A DNA stretch of 64,000 bases from contig JAHBVT010000001.1 of the NCBI GenBank assembly GCA_019637355.1, forward strand, positions 1,705,192 to 1,769,191. The letters run 5' to 3'. The notes below the pieces were generated by a model, which saw nothing but the letters and a program-made list of their open reading frames with translations, ran no database searches and had not been told where the DNA came from. Source of the stretch: Gemmatimonadaceae bacterium (GTDB taxonomy: Bacteria; Gemmatimonadota; Gemmatimonadetes; Gemmatimonadales; Gemmatimonadaceae). Position numbers and translations under genes: made by a program. This document shows positions 10,441-18,196 of the stretch, piece after piece (position 1 is the first letter of the stretch; each line of letters starts with the position of its first letter).

Positions 10441-11061
10441 CTAGCGCAATCGCTCGCGAGCGACTTCTGCGGTCTTGGCATCGTTGGCACTAACGGCCAT
10501 CCCGAGCATCCGTACCCAAACCGGGCGGGCCTCGGACACTCGGCCGGTCCGATCGAGAGCGGTCGCGAGCTGGTATGTTGCACCATAGTGGGTTGGGTTG
10601 CGCCGCAGGATCTCGCGGAATGGCACCATCGCGGCCGCTGCGCTGTCCTGGGCGTACATCAGGTGCAGGCCGCGCCGCATCAGCGCCGTCTGTGCGGCCG
10701 TGTCCGGCTCAGCGAGGCGAGCGCGAGCCCGCGCGACAACGCTCGAATCGCCAATCTGCTCCGCGATGGCTAGCATCTGTTCCCACCGCGCCCGCGCGTC
10801 AGAAACGAGCCCGGCGCTGTCCAAGGCGACCGCCAACTGATAGCTCGCCCCGAAGTGCGTGGGCGTACGGTCGAGCACCTCGCGGAAGCGTGGAAGCGCC
10901 CCGTAAGGGTCTGACTTCTGGTAGAGCAGTTCGACCCCCTGAGCCATCGCCACCGCATCGAGATCGACCTCAGGCTCACGGTCGGCGCCGCCACCGCAGG
11001 CGAACGTCAACAGGAGCAGCGAGACGAGGGCGGGACGCGGCGCGGGCAGGGCGATGGACAT
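10441..11061 (-). CDS. TPR lipoprotein with two tandem repeats
   Basis: 206 aa. N-terminal lipoprotein signal with lipobox T-F-A-C (Cys22), then a Gly-rich linker. The mature part is an internal duplication: residues ~42-118 and ~128-206 align closely, each with a G-x-x-L-M/L-Y start, P-F/R-F-R-E-x-L-x-R-x-P-T-H, G-A-x-Y-Q-L-A-x-A-L-D and a final R-A-R-L/R-E-R-L. These are TPR-type helix pairs for protein-protein contact at the membrane. It precedes the glycan-type operon ending at 11122 by 60 bp but lies on the same strand downstream, so it may be read through. Function unknown. Confidence 0.8.
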   Translation of the reverse strand: MSIALPAPRPALVSLLLLTFACGGGADREPEVDLDAVAMAQGVELLYQKSDPYGALPRFREVLDRTPTHFGASYQLAVALDSAGLVSDARARWEQMLAIAEQIGDSSVVARARARLAEPDTAAQTALMRRGLHLMYAQDSAAAAMVPFREILRRNPTHYGATYQLATALDRTGRVSEARPVWVRMLGMAVSANDAKTAEVARERLR

Positions 11062-11121
11062 AAATCGAACCGGAGAGTAGGAAGGAAGCAGTCGATGTGA
11101 AATATATGGACGGGACAGGCG

Positions 11122-12081
11122 CTACGGACGGTCCCGGTGGTGCTTCGCGGTCGGCGATGAGAGGACGTCCAGCAGAACAGCGGCGAGCACTAGCTGAAAC
11201 CCCACGATGATGGGCAGCGCCGCCACGAGGACCGTGCCGGCCGTAGCTGGCGTGCCGCTCGACACCGTCTCCAACCAGCGCACGGCTCCGAAGCTCGTGC
11301 CGAACAGCAGGAGGGGAATGCCGGCCACAGCGCAGACGGAGGCGACCCCGAAGTCCTCGATCACGTAACGCCAGTACAGCCGGCGCGCCAACCCTCGCAC
11401 GAGGAGTGCCGGGAACGTGGCCAGCACCCTCGAAATGCGCAGCGAGCTGCGTTCATCACCGTACCGCGCGGGCATCGAGACGTCCGCCACCGCGGCCCGA
11501 AGGATGTTGAGCTCGATGAGCATGCTCGTCTCGAAGAAGTAGCGATCACTGATCCGGGCCAGATCGAGGCGGCGCAGCAGTCCGGCGCTGATCGCGGTAA
11601 ACCCGTTGCTGACATCCAGCATATTCCAGTAGCCACACGCGCACTTGCTCGCGAACGTCAGCAGGGCGTTGCCGACAAGGCGCACGGTCGGCATCTGACG
11701 CAGGGCTGTGAGGTCCACGAAGCGGTTGCCCTTGGCGTAGTCGGCGGACGCATCGAGTAGCGGCGCCACGAGGGCGTCGAGGTCCTCCGCGCTCATTTGC
11801 CCGTCACCATCCATCTTCACGCAGATTCCGGCACCGCGCCTCATCGCCTCGGCGTACCCGGTCTTCACTGCTCCACCGACCCCGAGGTTGCGCGCGTGGC
11901 GCACGAGAATGACGCGAGGATCACCCAGGCCCTGTATGACCGCTGCCGAGGTATCCGGCGAGGCGTCGTCCACGCAGATGATGGTGCGGTATTGCTCGGG
12001 GATGGAACGGATGACCCCCGCGATGTGGCGTTCCACACGAAAACACGGGATGATGATCGCGACGGAAGCGTATGGATTCAC
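11122..12081 (-). CDS. Family 2 glycosyltransferase with C-terminal membrane segments
   Basis: 319 aa from GTG 12081, chosen for TGGAG 8 bp upstream; longer starts overlap the upstream methyltransferase gene. GT2 fold of the dolichyl-phosphate-mannose-synthase/polyprenyl type: V-D-D-A-S-P-D at 37-43, R-N-L-G-V-G-G-A-V at 64-72 and the metal-binding D-G-D-G-Q-M at 91-96. Two hydrophobic segments follow near residues 240-260 and 280-305. Such enzymes load a sugar onto a polyprenyl carrier at the inner face of the membrane. It is the last gene of the operon 17990 to 11122; a polyprenyl-sugar donor is what a TMTC-like GT-C enzyme in the same operon would need (inference). Confidence 0.9.
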   Translation of the reverse strand: MNPYASVAIIIPCFRVERHIAGVIRSIPEQYRTIICVDDASPDTSAAVIQGLGDPRVILVRHARNLGVGGAVKTGYAEAMRRGAGICVKMDGDGQMSAEDLDALVAPLLDASADYAKGNRFVDLTALRQMPTVRLVGNALLTFASKCACGYWNMLDVSNGFTAISAGLLRRLDLARISDRYFFETSMLIELNILRAAVADVSMPARYGDERSSLRISRVLATFPALLVRGLARRLYWRYVIEDFGVASVCAVAGIPLLLFGTSFGAVRWLETVSSGTPATAGTVLVAALPIIVGFQLVLAAVLLDVLSSPTAKHHRDRP

Positions 12082-12133
12082 GAAGCCAACTCCAGCGCAC
12101 GGCCCGACGGCGGTATGGACACGGGAATGCAGG

Positions 12134-12958
12134 TCACGGGTTCGGATTCCGCCGCAGGACAATGGTGTGCTGCAGCGCCAACCAGCGGTCGATCGGCGCG
12201 AGCAGGCGCTCGGCCGCGACGAGAGCGCCGCCGAGAAACGAGGGAACGAGCTGGCGGAAGTTCACCCCGCCACTGAGAAGATACTGCAGGTGCGTGTGCG
12301 GACGCTCGTGGACAATCGCCAGCCCGGGGAACTCTGCCTCGAAAAGGGCCCGGTCGCGCTTGAACACGATATAGGACAGGGCCTGATTGGCGTCCGAGAA
12401 GGGGCCGGCGACCGCGCTGGACTCCCAGGTGGAGGCATCCATATCGAACCCCTCGCTCGCGTGCAGGCGCGGAAAGAGCCAGCGGGCAAACGGGCCGTAG
12501 TACGGCTCGATCAGGATCGCGCCGCCGCCGGGCACCAACACGCGATTCAACTCCTCGAAGAAGGCCCGCGGCGACTGCAGGTGGTGAAACGTGTTGATGG
12601 CGTACAGGGCCCGGAGGCTGCTGTCGCGAAACGGCATTTCCTCGCCCCGAAATACCAGTTGCACGAAGGGCAGTGGCTTGACGTCGCTCGTGATCACGTC
12701 CGGATAGTTCTCGCACATAAAGCCGGAGCCGCTGCCGATCTCGACGCGGAGGCCCTCGCCTGCGAGCAATCGGTCATCGAGCGCGCGGCATCGCCGATAG
12801 AACTCCCGGAAGAGCTGTTGCACCAACGGCTTCGCGAGCAAGACGCGTCGATGGGCCAGCGAGAACTCGGGACTATCCACATCCAGCGCGCGCACGCGCG
12901 GATCGAGCAGCAGGTCGCGGAGCGAGGCCGAAAGAGGCTTCCCTACCCTTGTCGTCAT
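12134..12958 (-). CDS. Class I SAM-dependent methyltransferase
   Basis: 274 aa from ATG 12958, whose first bases overlap the epimerase stop (ATGA). SAM-binding motif I is V-E-I-G-S-G-S-G near residue 73; the acidic motif II region is S-D-V-K-P-L-P, and I-N-T-F-H-H-L then L-V-P-G-G-G-A-I-L-I-E-P match the Methyltransf_11 pattern. C-terminally it has a longer alpha-helical part than minimal enzymes, with F-L-G-G-A-L. The substrate is not evident; in this operon a sugar or lipid intermediate is likely. It overlaps the upstream gene and is 52 bp from the GT2 start. Confidence 0.88.
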   Translation of the reverse strand: MTTRVGKPLSASLRDLLLDPRVRALDVDSPEFSLAHRRVLLAKPLVQQLFREFYRRCRALDDRLLAGEGLRVEIGSGSGFMCENYPDVITSDVKPLPFVQLVFRGEEMPFRDSSLRALYAINTFHHLQSPRAFFEELNRVLVPGGGAILIEPYYGPFARWLFPRLHASEGFDMDASTWESSAVAGPFSDANQALSYIVFKRDRALFEAEFPGLAIVHERPHTHLQYLLSGGVNFRQLVPSFLGGALVAAERLLAPIDRWLALQHTIVLRRNPNP

Positions 12959-13872
12959 CGTCGGGGCCACCGGAGGTCGAGGGACGGATCCTGTCGCAAG
13001 GACTGCACGCTCGCGCACGCGTCGCGTACGTCCAGTCCGTACCGCGCGAGGTCCGGGGCCGTTGGCTCGTGCCGCAGCGCCAGCAGGCCAAGCAGGTTCT
13101 CCGCGCTCCACGGAATCGGCAAACCCACCCGCTCGCTAATCCGCAGCCCAACCAGCACCGCCGTCGCCGGTACAGGCACGAACCGCGCGCGCGCGCCTGA
13201 CGCCGCGGCGAAGAGCGCCAAGAGCTGGCGAAGCGACTGCCCCGTCGCCTCTGCGATGCTGACCCGACCACGCACGCCACTGTCGAGCAAACGTGCGATC
13301 GCGTGAACCACATCGTCAATGTGCACCGTCTGCACGGCCTGGCGTCCGCCCCCAACGAGCGGGATGATCGGAAACGTCGCTGCCGCCCGCCAGAGCTGCA
13401 GGCCGAGACCGCCATCGGCGGCGAGCACCAAGCCGGGACGGATGACAAGATCCTGTGGTCCGGCGAACGCCGCTTCCAACTGATGCTTGCTCCGACCGTA
13501 GTACGACCGCGCATCCGCTCGCGCAGACAGACTGGAGAGGAAGACCGCCCGCCCCACTCGGGCACTGCGGGCGGCCCGGAGCACGCGCTCCGTGCCAAGC
13601 TCGTTGACGCGCCGAGCCAGCTCCGGCGCCATCGCGCGGGTCGCGTACGCCGCGTGAATCAGCACGTCAGCACCAGCAAAGGCGTCAACGTCAAGCGCGT
13701 CGGGAAGGTCAGCGAAATGGCAGGAGATGCCGGACGTGGAGAACGGGTAGCTGGCGGGCTTGCGCATCAGTGCGCGAACGGACCAGCCTTGGGAATTCAG
13801 ATGGTCACAGAGATGACGACCGATCAGGCCCGACGCACCGGTGACGACGACGGTTCGCTGCAGTTCGCCCAC
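12955..13872 (-). CDS. NAD(P)-dependent epimerase/dehydratase (extended SDR)
   Basis: 305 aa from GTG 13872, 1 bp after the stop of the GMC oxidoreductase gene. The Rossmann motif V-T-G-A-S-G-L-I-G lies at the N-terminus, and H-A-A-Y follows. The catalytic S-S-L-S and Y-Y-G-R-S-K (Tyr-x-x-x-Lys) are in the expected positions. V-Q-T-V-H-I-D-D-V-V is the classical late motif of extended SDR epimerases. Likely acts on a nucleotide sugar or on a lipid-linked intermediate; substrate unknown. Confidence 0.88.
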   Translation of the reverse strand: MGELQRTVVVTGASGLIGRHLCDHLNSQGWSVRALMRKPASYPFSTSGISCHFADLPDALDVDAFAGADVLIHAAYATRAMAPELARRVNELGTERVLRAARSARVGRAVFLSSLSARADARSYYGRSKHQLEAAFAGPQDLVIRPGLVLAADGGLGLQLWRAAATFPIIPLVGGGRQAVQTVHIDDVVHAIARLLDSGVRGRVSIAEATGQSLRQLLALFAAASGARARFVPVPATAVLVGLRISERVGLPIPWSAENLLGLLALRHEPTAPDLARYGLDVRDACASVQSLRQDPSLDLRWPRR

Positions 13873-13873
13873 C

Positions 13874-15490
13874 TCAGCGCCCCTGCCGCGCCAGCCGCGC
13901 ACCCACGCGATCGGCGTTCGCCATAATGGTGAAGGTCAGCCCCTTGGCCGGCAGGTCCGGGAAGACGGACCCATCAACGATGTGCACCCGCTGCGTTCCG
14001 GAGAGTCGACCCTCGATGTCGGTGCTGAGCTCGCGTCCATCGCTGCGCATCGGAAGCGTCCCGGCGTAATGGATGCTGGAGCCGTTGCCCGGGCGGATGC
14101 GAGAGATGTGCCAACATCCGAGCGATCGAAAGCAGCCGAGCAGGCCGCGCTCGCGCCGGTCCATATCCCGCCGCTCGGCCTCGCTGTGCGAGTAGCGCAC
14201 GCGCAGCGCATCGCCCGGCATACCCGCTTGGCGCTCCAGCGTGCAGTAGCGCTCGGCAGCGGGCGCATCGGCGTGGTTGATGGCAAGGATCGCGAACGCA
14301 TCCAGCAGGAGTCGGATGGCGCGCAGGCCGTCGCGATAGCCCATCGGCGCCTCGCGCAGGAGTTTGAATGTCAGCAGTGATCGATACGAGTATACCTGCG
14401 TCTGGATCCGCGGCGCGGCGTCACCCTGCAGCGACGGGTGCCGGTAAAGTGACGCGAGCTGCGCGAGGCTGTGTCGGCGGTCAGGGGCGGCGCGGCCGAG
14501 CATACCCACGTTCACCGCGGGCGCATACGTGTACGGGTTGCAGAGCAGCGGCAGGCGCGCACCCGCAGGCGCGACCGAACGGAGAACGATGCGCGCGGTA
14601 CCGAGTGTCCCCGCCGCGAGCACCAGCGTGCGGGCACGTAGCGAGTGGACGGTCCCGCTGGAAGTATCCTGGACATCCACCTCGACACCATCGGCGTCCT
14701 CGTGGAACCGCGTCACGAGGTGGCGATTCCGATACGTGAAGCGCGGCCCCACGGTCAGCTCTGCCAGGGTATACCGCGGGCGATAGACGCTTCGGTTCGC
14801 GTCGGACCAGAAGTCCATATCCCAATACGGGTGCGGACCACGCCCTCGATACTCCGTCGAGCAGACGGCGAGAGGAGGCCGCCCGAGCCGGAATCCGCGC
14901 GCCTGCAAGGCGGGGCGACGGCGCGCGTAACGTCGCAGCAGTTCGTGGGCGCCGGCATCGACCTCGAGCGGCGGCAGCGCCGCGGCGAGGTGCCCAAAGT
15001 CCGGCGTCAGATCATCGTCGGCCGCCGCGATGCCGATGCGATGCGCCACGGATTCGTAGTGTGGCGCCAGCGCGTTCAGCGACAACGGCCACGCGCGTAA
15101 GTCTTCTTCGTCAAAGCCAAAGGTGCCGGCCCCCCAGGCATTGCCAAGCCCACCGAGCGCAAGGCTCTCTGCCGCCACGAAGCCGTCAGCGAGGAGTGGG
15201 CTCAGCGCCGCCTCCGCCGCGAGCACATACTGTCGCGGTGGGGTGAGCTGGGCGCCAACTCGCGTGTGCCCGGTGGGAATGCCCTCAAACTCGTCGCCAA
15301 GGAAGTAGCGGTATTGATCCGCTTCCGTCTCCCGAATATTGCGGAACGCACGTGAGGGAACCCGCCCGTCATAGCGAGAATCCGTCTTGCCGACGTCGAG
15401 CATCAGCACCTCACGTCCGCCCTCGACCAGCGCCGTTGCGGCGTGGACCGCTGCCGGACCGGATCCGACGACGATGACGTCGTGGGTCAT
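13874..15490 (-). CDS. GMC-family FAD-dependent oxidoreductase
   Basis: 538 aa. Oxidises an alcohol group using FAD. N-terminal dinucleotide-binding motif V-V-G-S-G-P-A-A-V-H-A-A at 7-18; G-L-G-N-A-W-G-A-G-T in the substrate/FAD loop; A-A-G-T-L-G-T-A-R in the middle. The GMC C-terminal signature is S-S-I-H-Y-A-G-T-L-P-M, then H-I-V-D-G-S-V-F-P-D-L-P-A and G-L-T-F-T-I-M-A-N-A. Overlaps the preceding small gene by ATGA. Together with the epimerase it could interconvert sugar hydroxyl stereochemistry, but the real substrate cannot be told from the sequence. Confidence 0.92.
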   Translation of the reverse strand: MTHDVIVVGSGPAAVHAATALVEGGREVLMLDVGKTDSRYDGRVPSRAFRNIRETEADQYRYFLGDEFEGIPTGHTRVGAQLTPPRQYVLAAEAALSPLLADGFVAAESLALGGLGNAWGAGTFGFDEEDLRAWPLSLNALAPHYESVAHRIGIAAADDDLTPDFGHLAAALPPLEVDAGAHELLRRYARRRPALQARGFRLGRPPLAVCSTEYRGRGPHPYWDMDFWSDANRSVYRPRYTLAELTVGPRFTYRNRHLVTRFHEDADGVEVDVQDTSSGTVHSLRARTLVLAAGTLGTARIVLRSVAPAGARLPLLCNPYTYAPAVNVGMLGRAAPDRRHSLAQLASLYRHPSLQGDAAPRIQTQVYSYRSLLTFKLLREAPMGYRDGLRAIRLLLDAFAILAINHADAPAAERYCTLERQAGMPGDALRVRYSHSEAERRDMDRRERGLLGCFRSLGCWHISRIRPGNGSSIHYAGTLPMRSDGRELSTDIEGRLSGTQRVHIVDGSVFPDLPAKGLTFTIMANADRVGARLARQGR

Positions 15491-15915
15491 CGGCTACGCC
15501 AGCGGATGATGAGCGTCAGCGGCACGCCGACGAACACGCGAAGTGCGGCGGCGGCGGCGATGCCCGCGAGATGCACGAGCGTGGCCAGGCGCGAGGCCGG
15601 ACGCGGGAGGAACTCGTGGGCAAACTCCGGACCGGCCTCGAGGATGGCCGTCATCAGAAGGACCTTTTGCCTGAGGCCATTCCCGTCAGGCAGCCAGGCG
15701 GCAGCCGCATCGAGCAACGGCAAGGACCAGGGATGCCCGAAGCCGAACGAGACGACGGCTGCCTCGACGCGGAGCGGCGGTGGCACGACGACGCGGTGCC
15801 CTTGCACGTAGCGCTGGACGAGGTGCGGCGGGCAGTCCGCATCGATGAGGTATCGCGTGAGCTGCCGTGCTTCGCGCTCAAGGCGGGCCTGGACTGCAGT
15901 TTCGCTCGTCGTCAC
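15487..15915 (-). CDS. Small protein with C-terminal hydrophobic anchor, unknown
   Basis: 142 aa from GTG 15915 (the GTGA overlaps the stop of the preceding TMTC-like gene). The first ~100 residues look soluble and helical (L-E-R-E-A-R-Q-L-T-R-Y-L-I), and residues ~112-135 are a hydrophobic segment followed by R-W-R-S-R. Placed directly before a GMC oxidoreductase, it could be the small partner or anchor such enzymes often have (inference from position). No family recognised. Confidence 0.7.
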   Translation of the reverse strand: MTTSETAVQARLEREARQLTRYLIDADCPPHLVQRYVQGHRVVVPPPLRVEAAVVSFGFGHPWSLPLLDAAAAWLPDGNGLRQKVLLMTAILEAGPEFAHEFLPRPASRLATLVHLAGIAAAAALRVFVGVPLTLIIRWRSR

Positions 15916-17990
15916 CGGACTTCACTCGCGAGCCGGCTGCGAACCCACGCGAGGTTATTGCGCGCCAACTCGTTGTTGCGGTCGAGCGCCACCGCGCGCT
16001 CCAGCGGGGCGACGGCCTCGGCGAAGAAGCCGAGGCGACCGAGCGTCCACCCGAGGTTGCTGAAGGCCACGGCTTGCGACGGATCCCGGGCGACGGCGAC
16101 ACGATACGCCTGCGCGGCCTCAAGGTGCTGGTTCTGTTGGGTGAAGGACCACCCCAGTGCAAACCACCCCGCGTAGTCATCGGAGGCGGGCACGAGCGGC
16201 GTTCCACCGGAAGCATACACGCGCGAGAGGGCGTCACGCGAGGTCAGCGCGAGCGTCTCTCGGGCAAGTGCGGCCGCGTCGTCGCTTGCCCCGCACGCCT
16301 GTAAGGTCGCCATCAGCAAATGTCGCGAGTCGAGCCGGCCACCTCCGAGCGCAACGGAGCGACGTAGCGCGTCGATGGCGTCAGGGCCGCGGCCCGCGCG
16401 CACGAGATATCGACCGTAGAAGAAGTACGCACCCGGTTGCTCGGGCTCGAGCGCGATGGCGCGGCGAAAATGCGCTTCCGCCCCGAGCGTATCACCGAGC
16501 GCAACCGTCACGATCCCGAGGTTGGTTTCGAGGTACGAGTAGTTCGGCGTGATGGCCGCAGCGCGACGGAAGTGTCGCTGGGCCTCGACGTACCGGCCGC
16601 GCGACATCTGCGTCAGGCCGTAGTTCATCCAGGCCCGCGCGTTGCCCGGACTCTTGGCGACAGCGTCGGCCCAGAGGGTCTCGTCGGTAGTCCAGACGCG
16701 GTTGCGAATCGCGGTGCCCATCATATGGGCGCCAAGCACGGCAAGCCCGACGCCCGTGAGTATCGGTCTGGGCCAGCGCGTCGTTGGCCACCGCGTCACT
16801 ACGCGCCGTATTCCTGTGGCGAGCGCGAAGACGGCGGCGGCGTTCAGGCCGATATATCCAAGGAAGGGTCGGTGATCGTTGGTGACCTCCGCGAGTGGTA
16901 TGACAGTCGAGGTCGGCGCGATTCCAATCCAGAACCAGGCGAGTCCGAAGGCCACAACGCCCCAACCCGGCGTCCGCGAGGCGCGCCACATCCCGACGAC
17001 GCTGGCCAGGAACAGGGCGAATCCGGCGACGGTGCGTGGATTCGCGCTCGAGGCGAACAGACGCAGGTCCGTATCCGCCGAGAGACCAATCGGGACGAAG
17101 TACAGGGCGACGTAGCGCACCCAGACCCAGGCGGACGTCGCGAGATACTGGAACCGGTTGCCCCCGCCATACGACTGGCCCGGTGGGTGCATCCCCTCGA
17201 TGAAGAAGAGGAGTCCGACGGCGAGTGCGAATGCCGGGAGAGAGGACCGCAGGGTCGGAGAGAGGCCGCGCCAGCCGCGCCGGGTCAGCAGCGAGCCTAG
17301 CGATCGCCCTTCTTCAACGAACAGCTTGTAGCAGAGCAACAGCGGCGCGAAGACCACCGCGTGGTTCTTCGCCAACGCTCCCGCGGCCACCGGAATCAGG
17401 TAGAGGTGCCAGCGTCGCCACGTCGGTGCGACTTGGTACGCGAGGAATCCGCCGACGACCCCGAGCGCGGCGAGGAGCTCGGAGCGTGCCGAGATGTAGT
17501 TGCCGACCTGCGAGTTGGCGGTGTGCACGCAGAAGAGGAGGGCGGCGAAGAGCGCGGTCCACCTGTGTCGCGGGTCAGGACCCGAATGGCCGAATAATTG
17601 GCGGTAGAAGATCCACAGGAACACGCCCAGCAGTGCAAATAGCGACAACTGCGTCACGTGGTAGGTCCGCGTCGCGAGGCCGCCGGCGATCCAATAGTCC
17701 AGCGCTAGGGTCAGCGACGTCACTGGGCGGTAGACGGCGTTGGCCGGCAGACTGCTGAACGTGCCCGCATCGGAGAAGAACCGCGGCACGTTCGCGAGGT
17801 CGCGAATGAACAGGTTCTGCTCGATGACGTGCGCGTCGTCGAAGTGGAAGGCGTTGTCGAGCGAGTTTGCGTAGGCGGCGACAAAGACGCCTAGGGAGAG
17901 CAGGCAGGCTGCGGCGAACCTGGCATAGGGCCCTCGAGTCCAGGACCGAGAACGAGGCGGGTCAGTCGGGGAGAGGGACATCTGAGCCAA
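15912..17990 (-). CDS. TMTC-like multi-membrane-span protein with TPR tail
   Basis: 692 aa; Met at 17990, or the second Met at 17981. The N-terminal ~430 residues hold about 10-12 membrane segments. The first external loop has F-H-F-D-D-A-H-V-I and Y-R-P-V-T-S-L-T-L-A-L-D-Y, the acidic and Y-R-P motifs of the TMTC/GT-C superfamily. The C-terminal ~250 residues are TPRs (A-W-M-N-Y-G, A-Y-F-F-Y-G-R-Y-L, A-F-S-N-L-G-W, A-R-N-N-L-A-W). In animals TMTC proteins transfer mannose to Thr/Ser from a polyprenyl donor; bacterial versions are mostly uncharacterised. First gene of the operon and 200 bp downstream of the Thr-rich collagen-like gene on the same strand. Confidence 0.82.
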   Translation of the reverse strand: MAQMSLSPTDPPRSRSWTRGPYARFAAACLLSLGVFVAAYANSLDNAFHFDDAHVIEQNLFIRDLANVPRFFSDAGTFSSLPANAVYRPVTSLTLALDYWIAGGLATRTYHVTQLSLFALLGVFLWIFYRQLFGHSGPDPRHRWTALFAALLFCVHTANSQVGNYISARSELLAALGVVGGFLAYQVAPTWRRWHLYLIPVAAGALAKNHAVVFAPLLLCYKLFVEEGRSLGSLLTRRGWRGLSPTLRSSLPAFALAVGLLFFIEGMHPPGQSYGGGNRFQYLATSAWVWVRYVALYFVPIGLSADTDLRLFASSANPRTVAGFALFLASVVGMWRASRTPGWGVVAFGLAWFWIGIAPTSTVIPLAEVTNDHRPFLGYIGLNAAAVFALATGIRRVVTRWPTTRWPRPILTGVGLAVLGAHMMGTAIRNRVWTTDETLWADAVAKSPGNARAWMNYGLTQMSRGRYVEAQRHFRRAAAITPNYSYLETNLGIVTVALGDTLGAEAHFRRAIALEPEQPGAYFFYGRYLVRAGRGPDAIDALRRSVALGGGRLDSRHLLMATLQACGASDDAAALARETLALTSRDALSRVYASGGTPLVPASDDYAGWFALGWSFTQQNQHLEAAQAYRVAVARDPSQAVAFSNLGWTLGRLGFFAEAVAPLERAVALDRNNELARNNLAWVRSRLASEVR

Positions 17991-18142
17991 TCCTAATCAG
18001 CTGGCGGGGGGACGGCATCTGCGTGCCGTGCTCGGGCACGAGCCGTACCGCAACTGTCGCGTTCATCCCCGCCCGCGCGGGCTTCGGGCCAGGCATCGCG
18101 ACCTGCTCGTGGCAGGCAAACGCTGGCGAGAGCTGCTGCCGA

Positions 18143-18187
18143 GGTGGCCCAAGGACCTCCAGGATCTCTGGAGGTCCTTGGGCCACC
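18143..18187 (-). terminator. 20-bp perfect stem-loop after the collagen-like gene
   Basis: 18143-18162 and 18168-18187 are perfect complements with a 5-nt loop (GATCT), starting 10 bp after the stop of the collagen-like gene. No T tract follows on the minus strand, but the stem is exceptionally stable. Probable terminator separating the collagen operon from the TMTC-like operon. Confidence 0.7.
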
Positions 18188-18196
18188 CGTTGCGCA

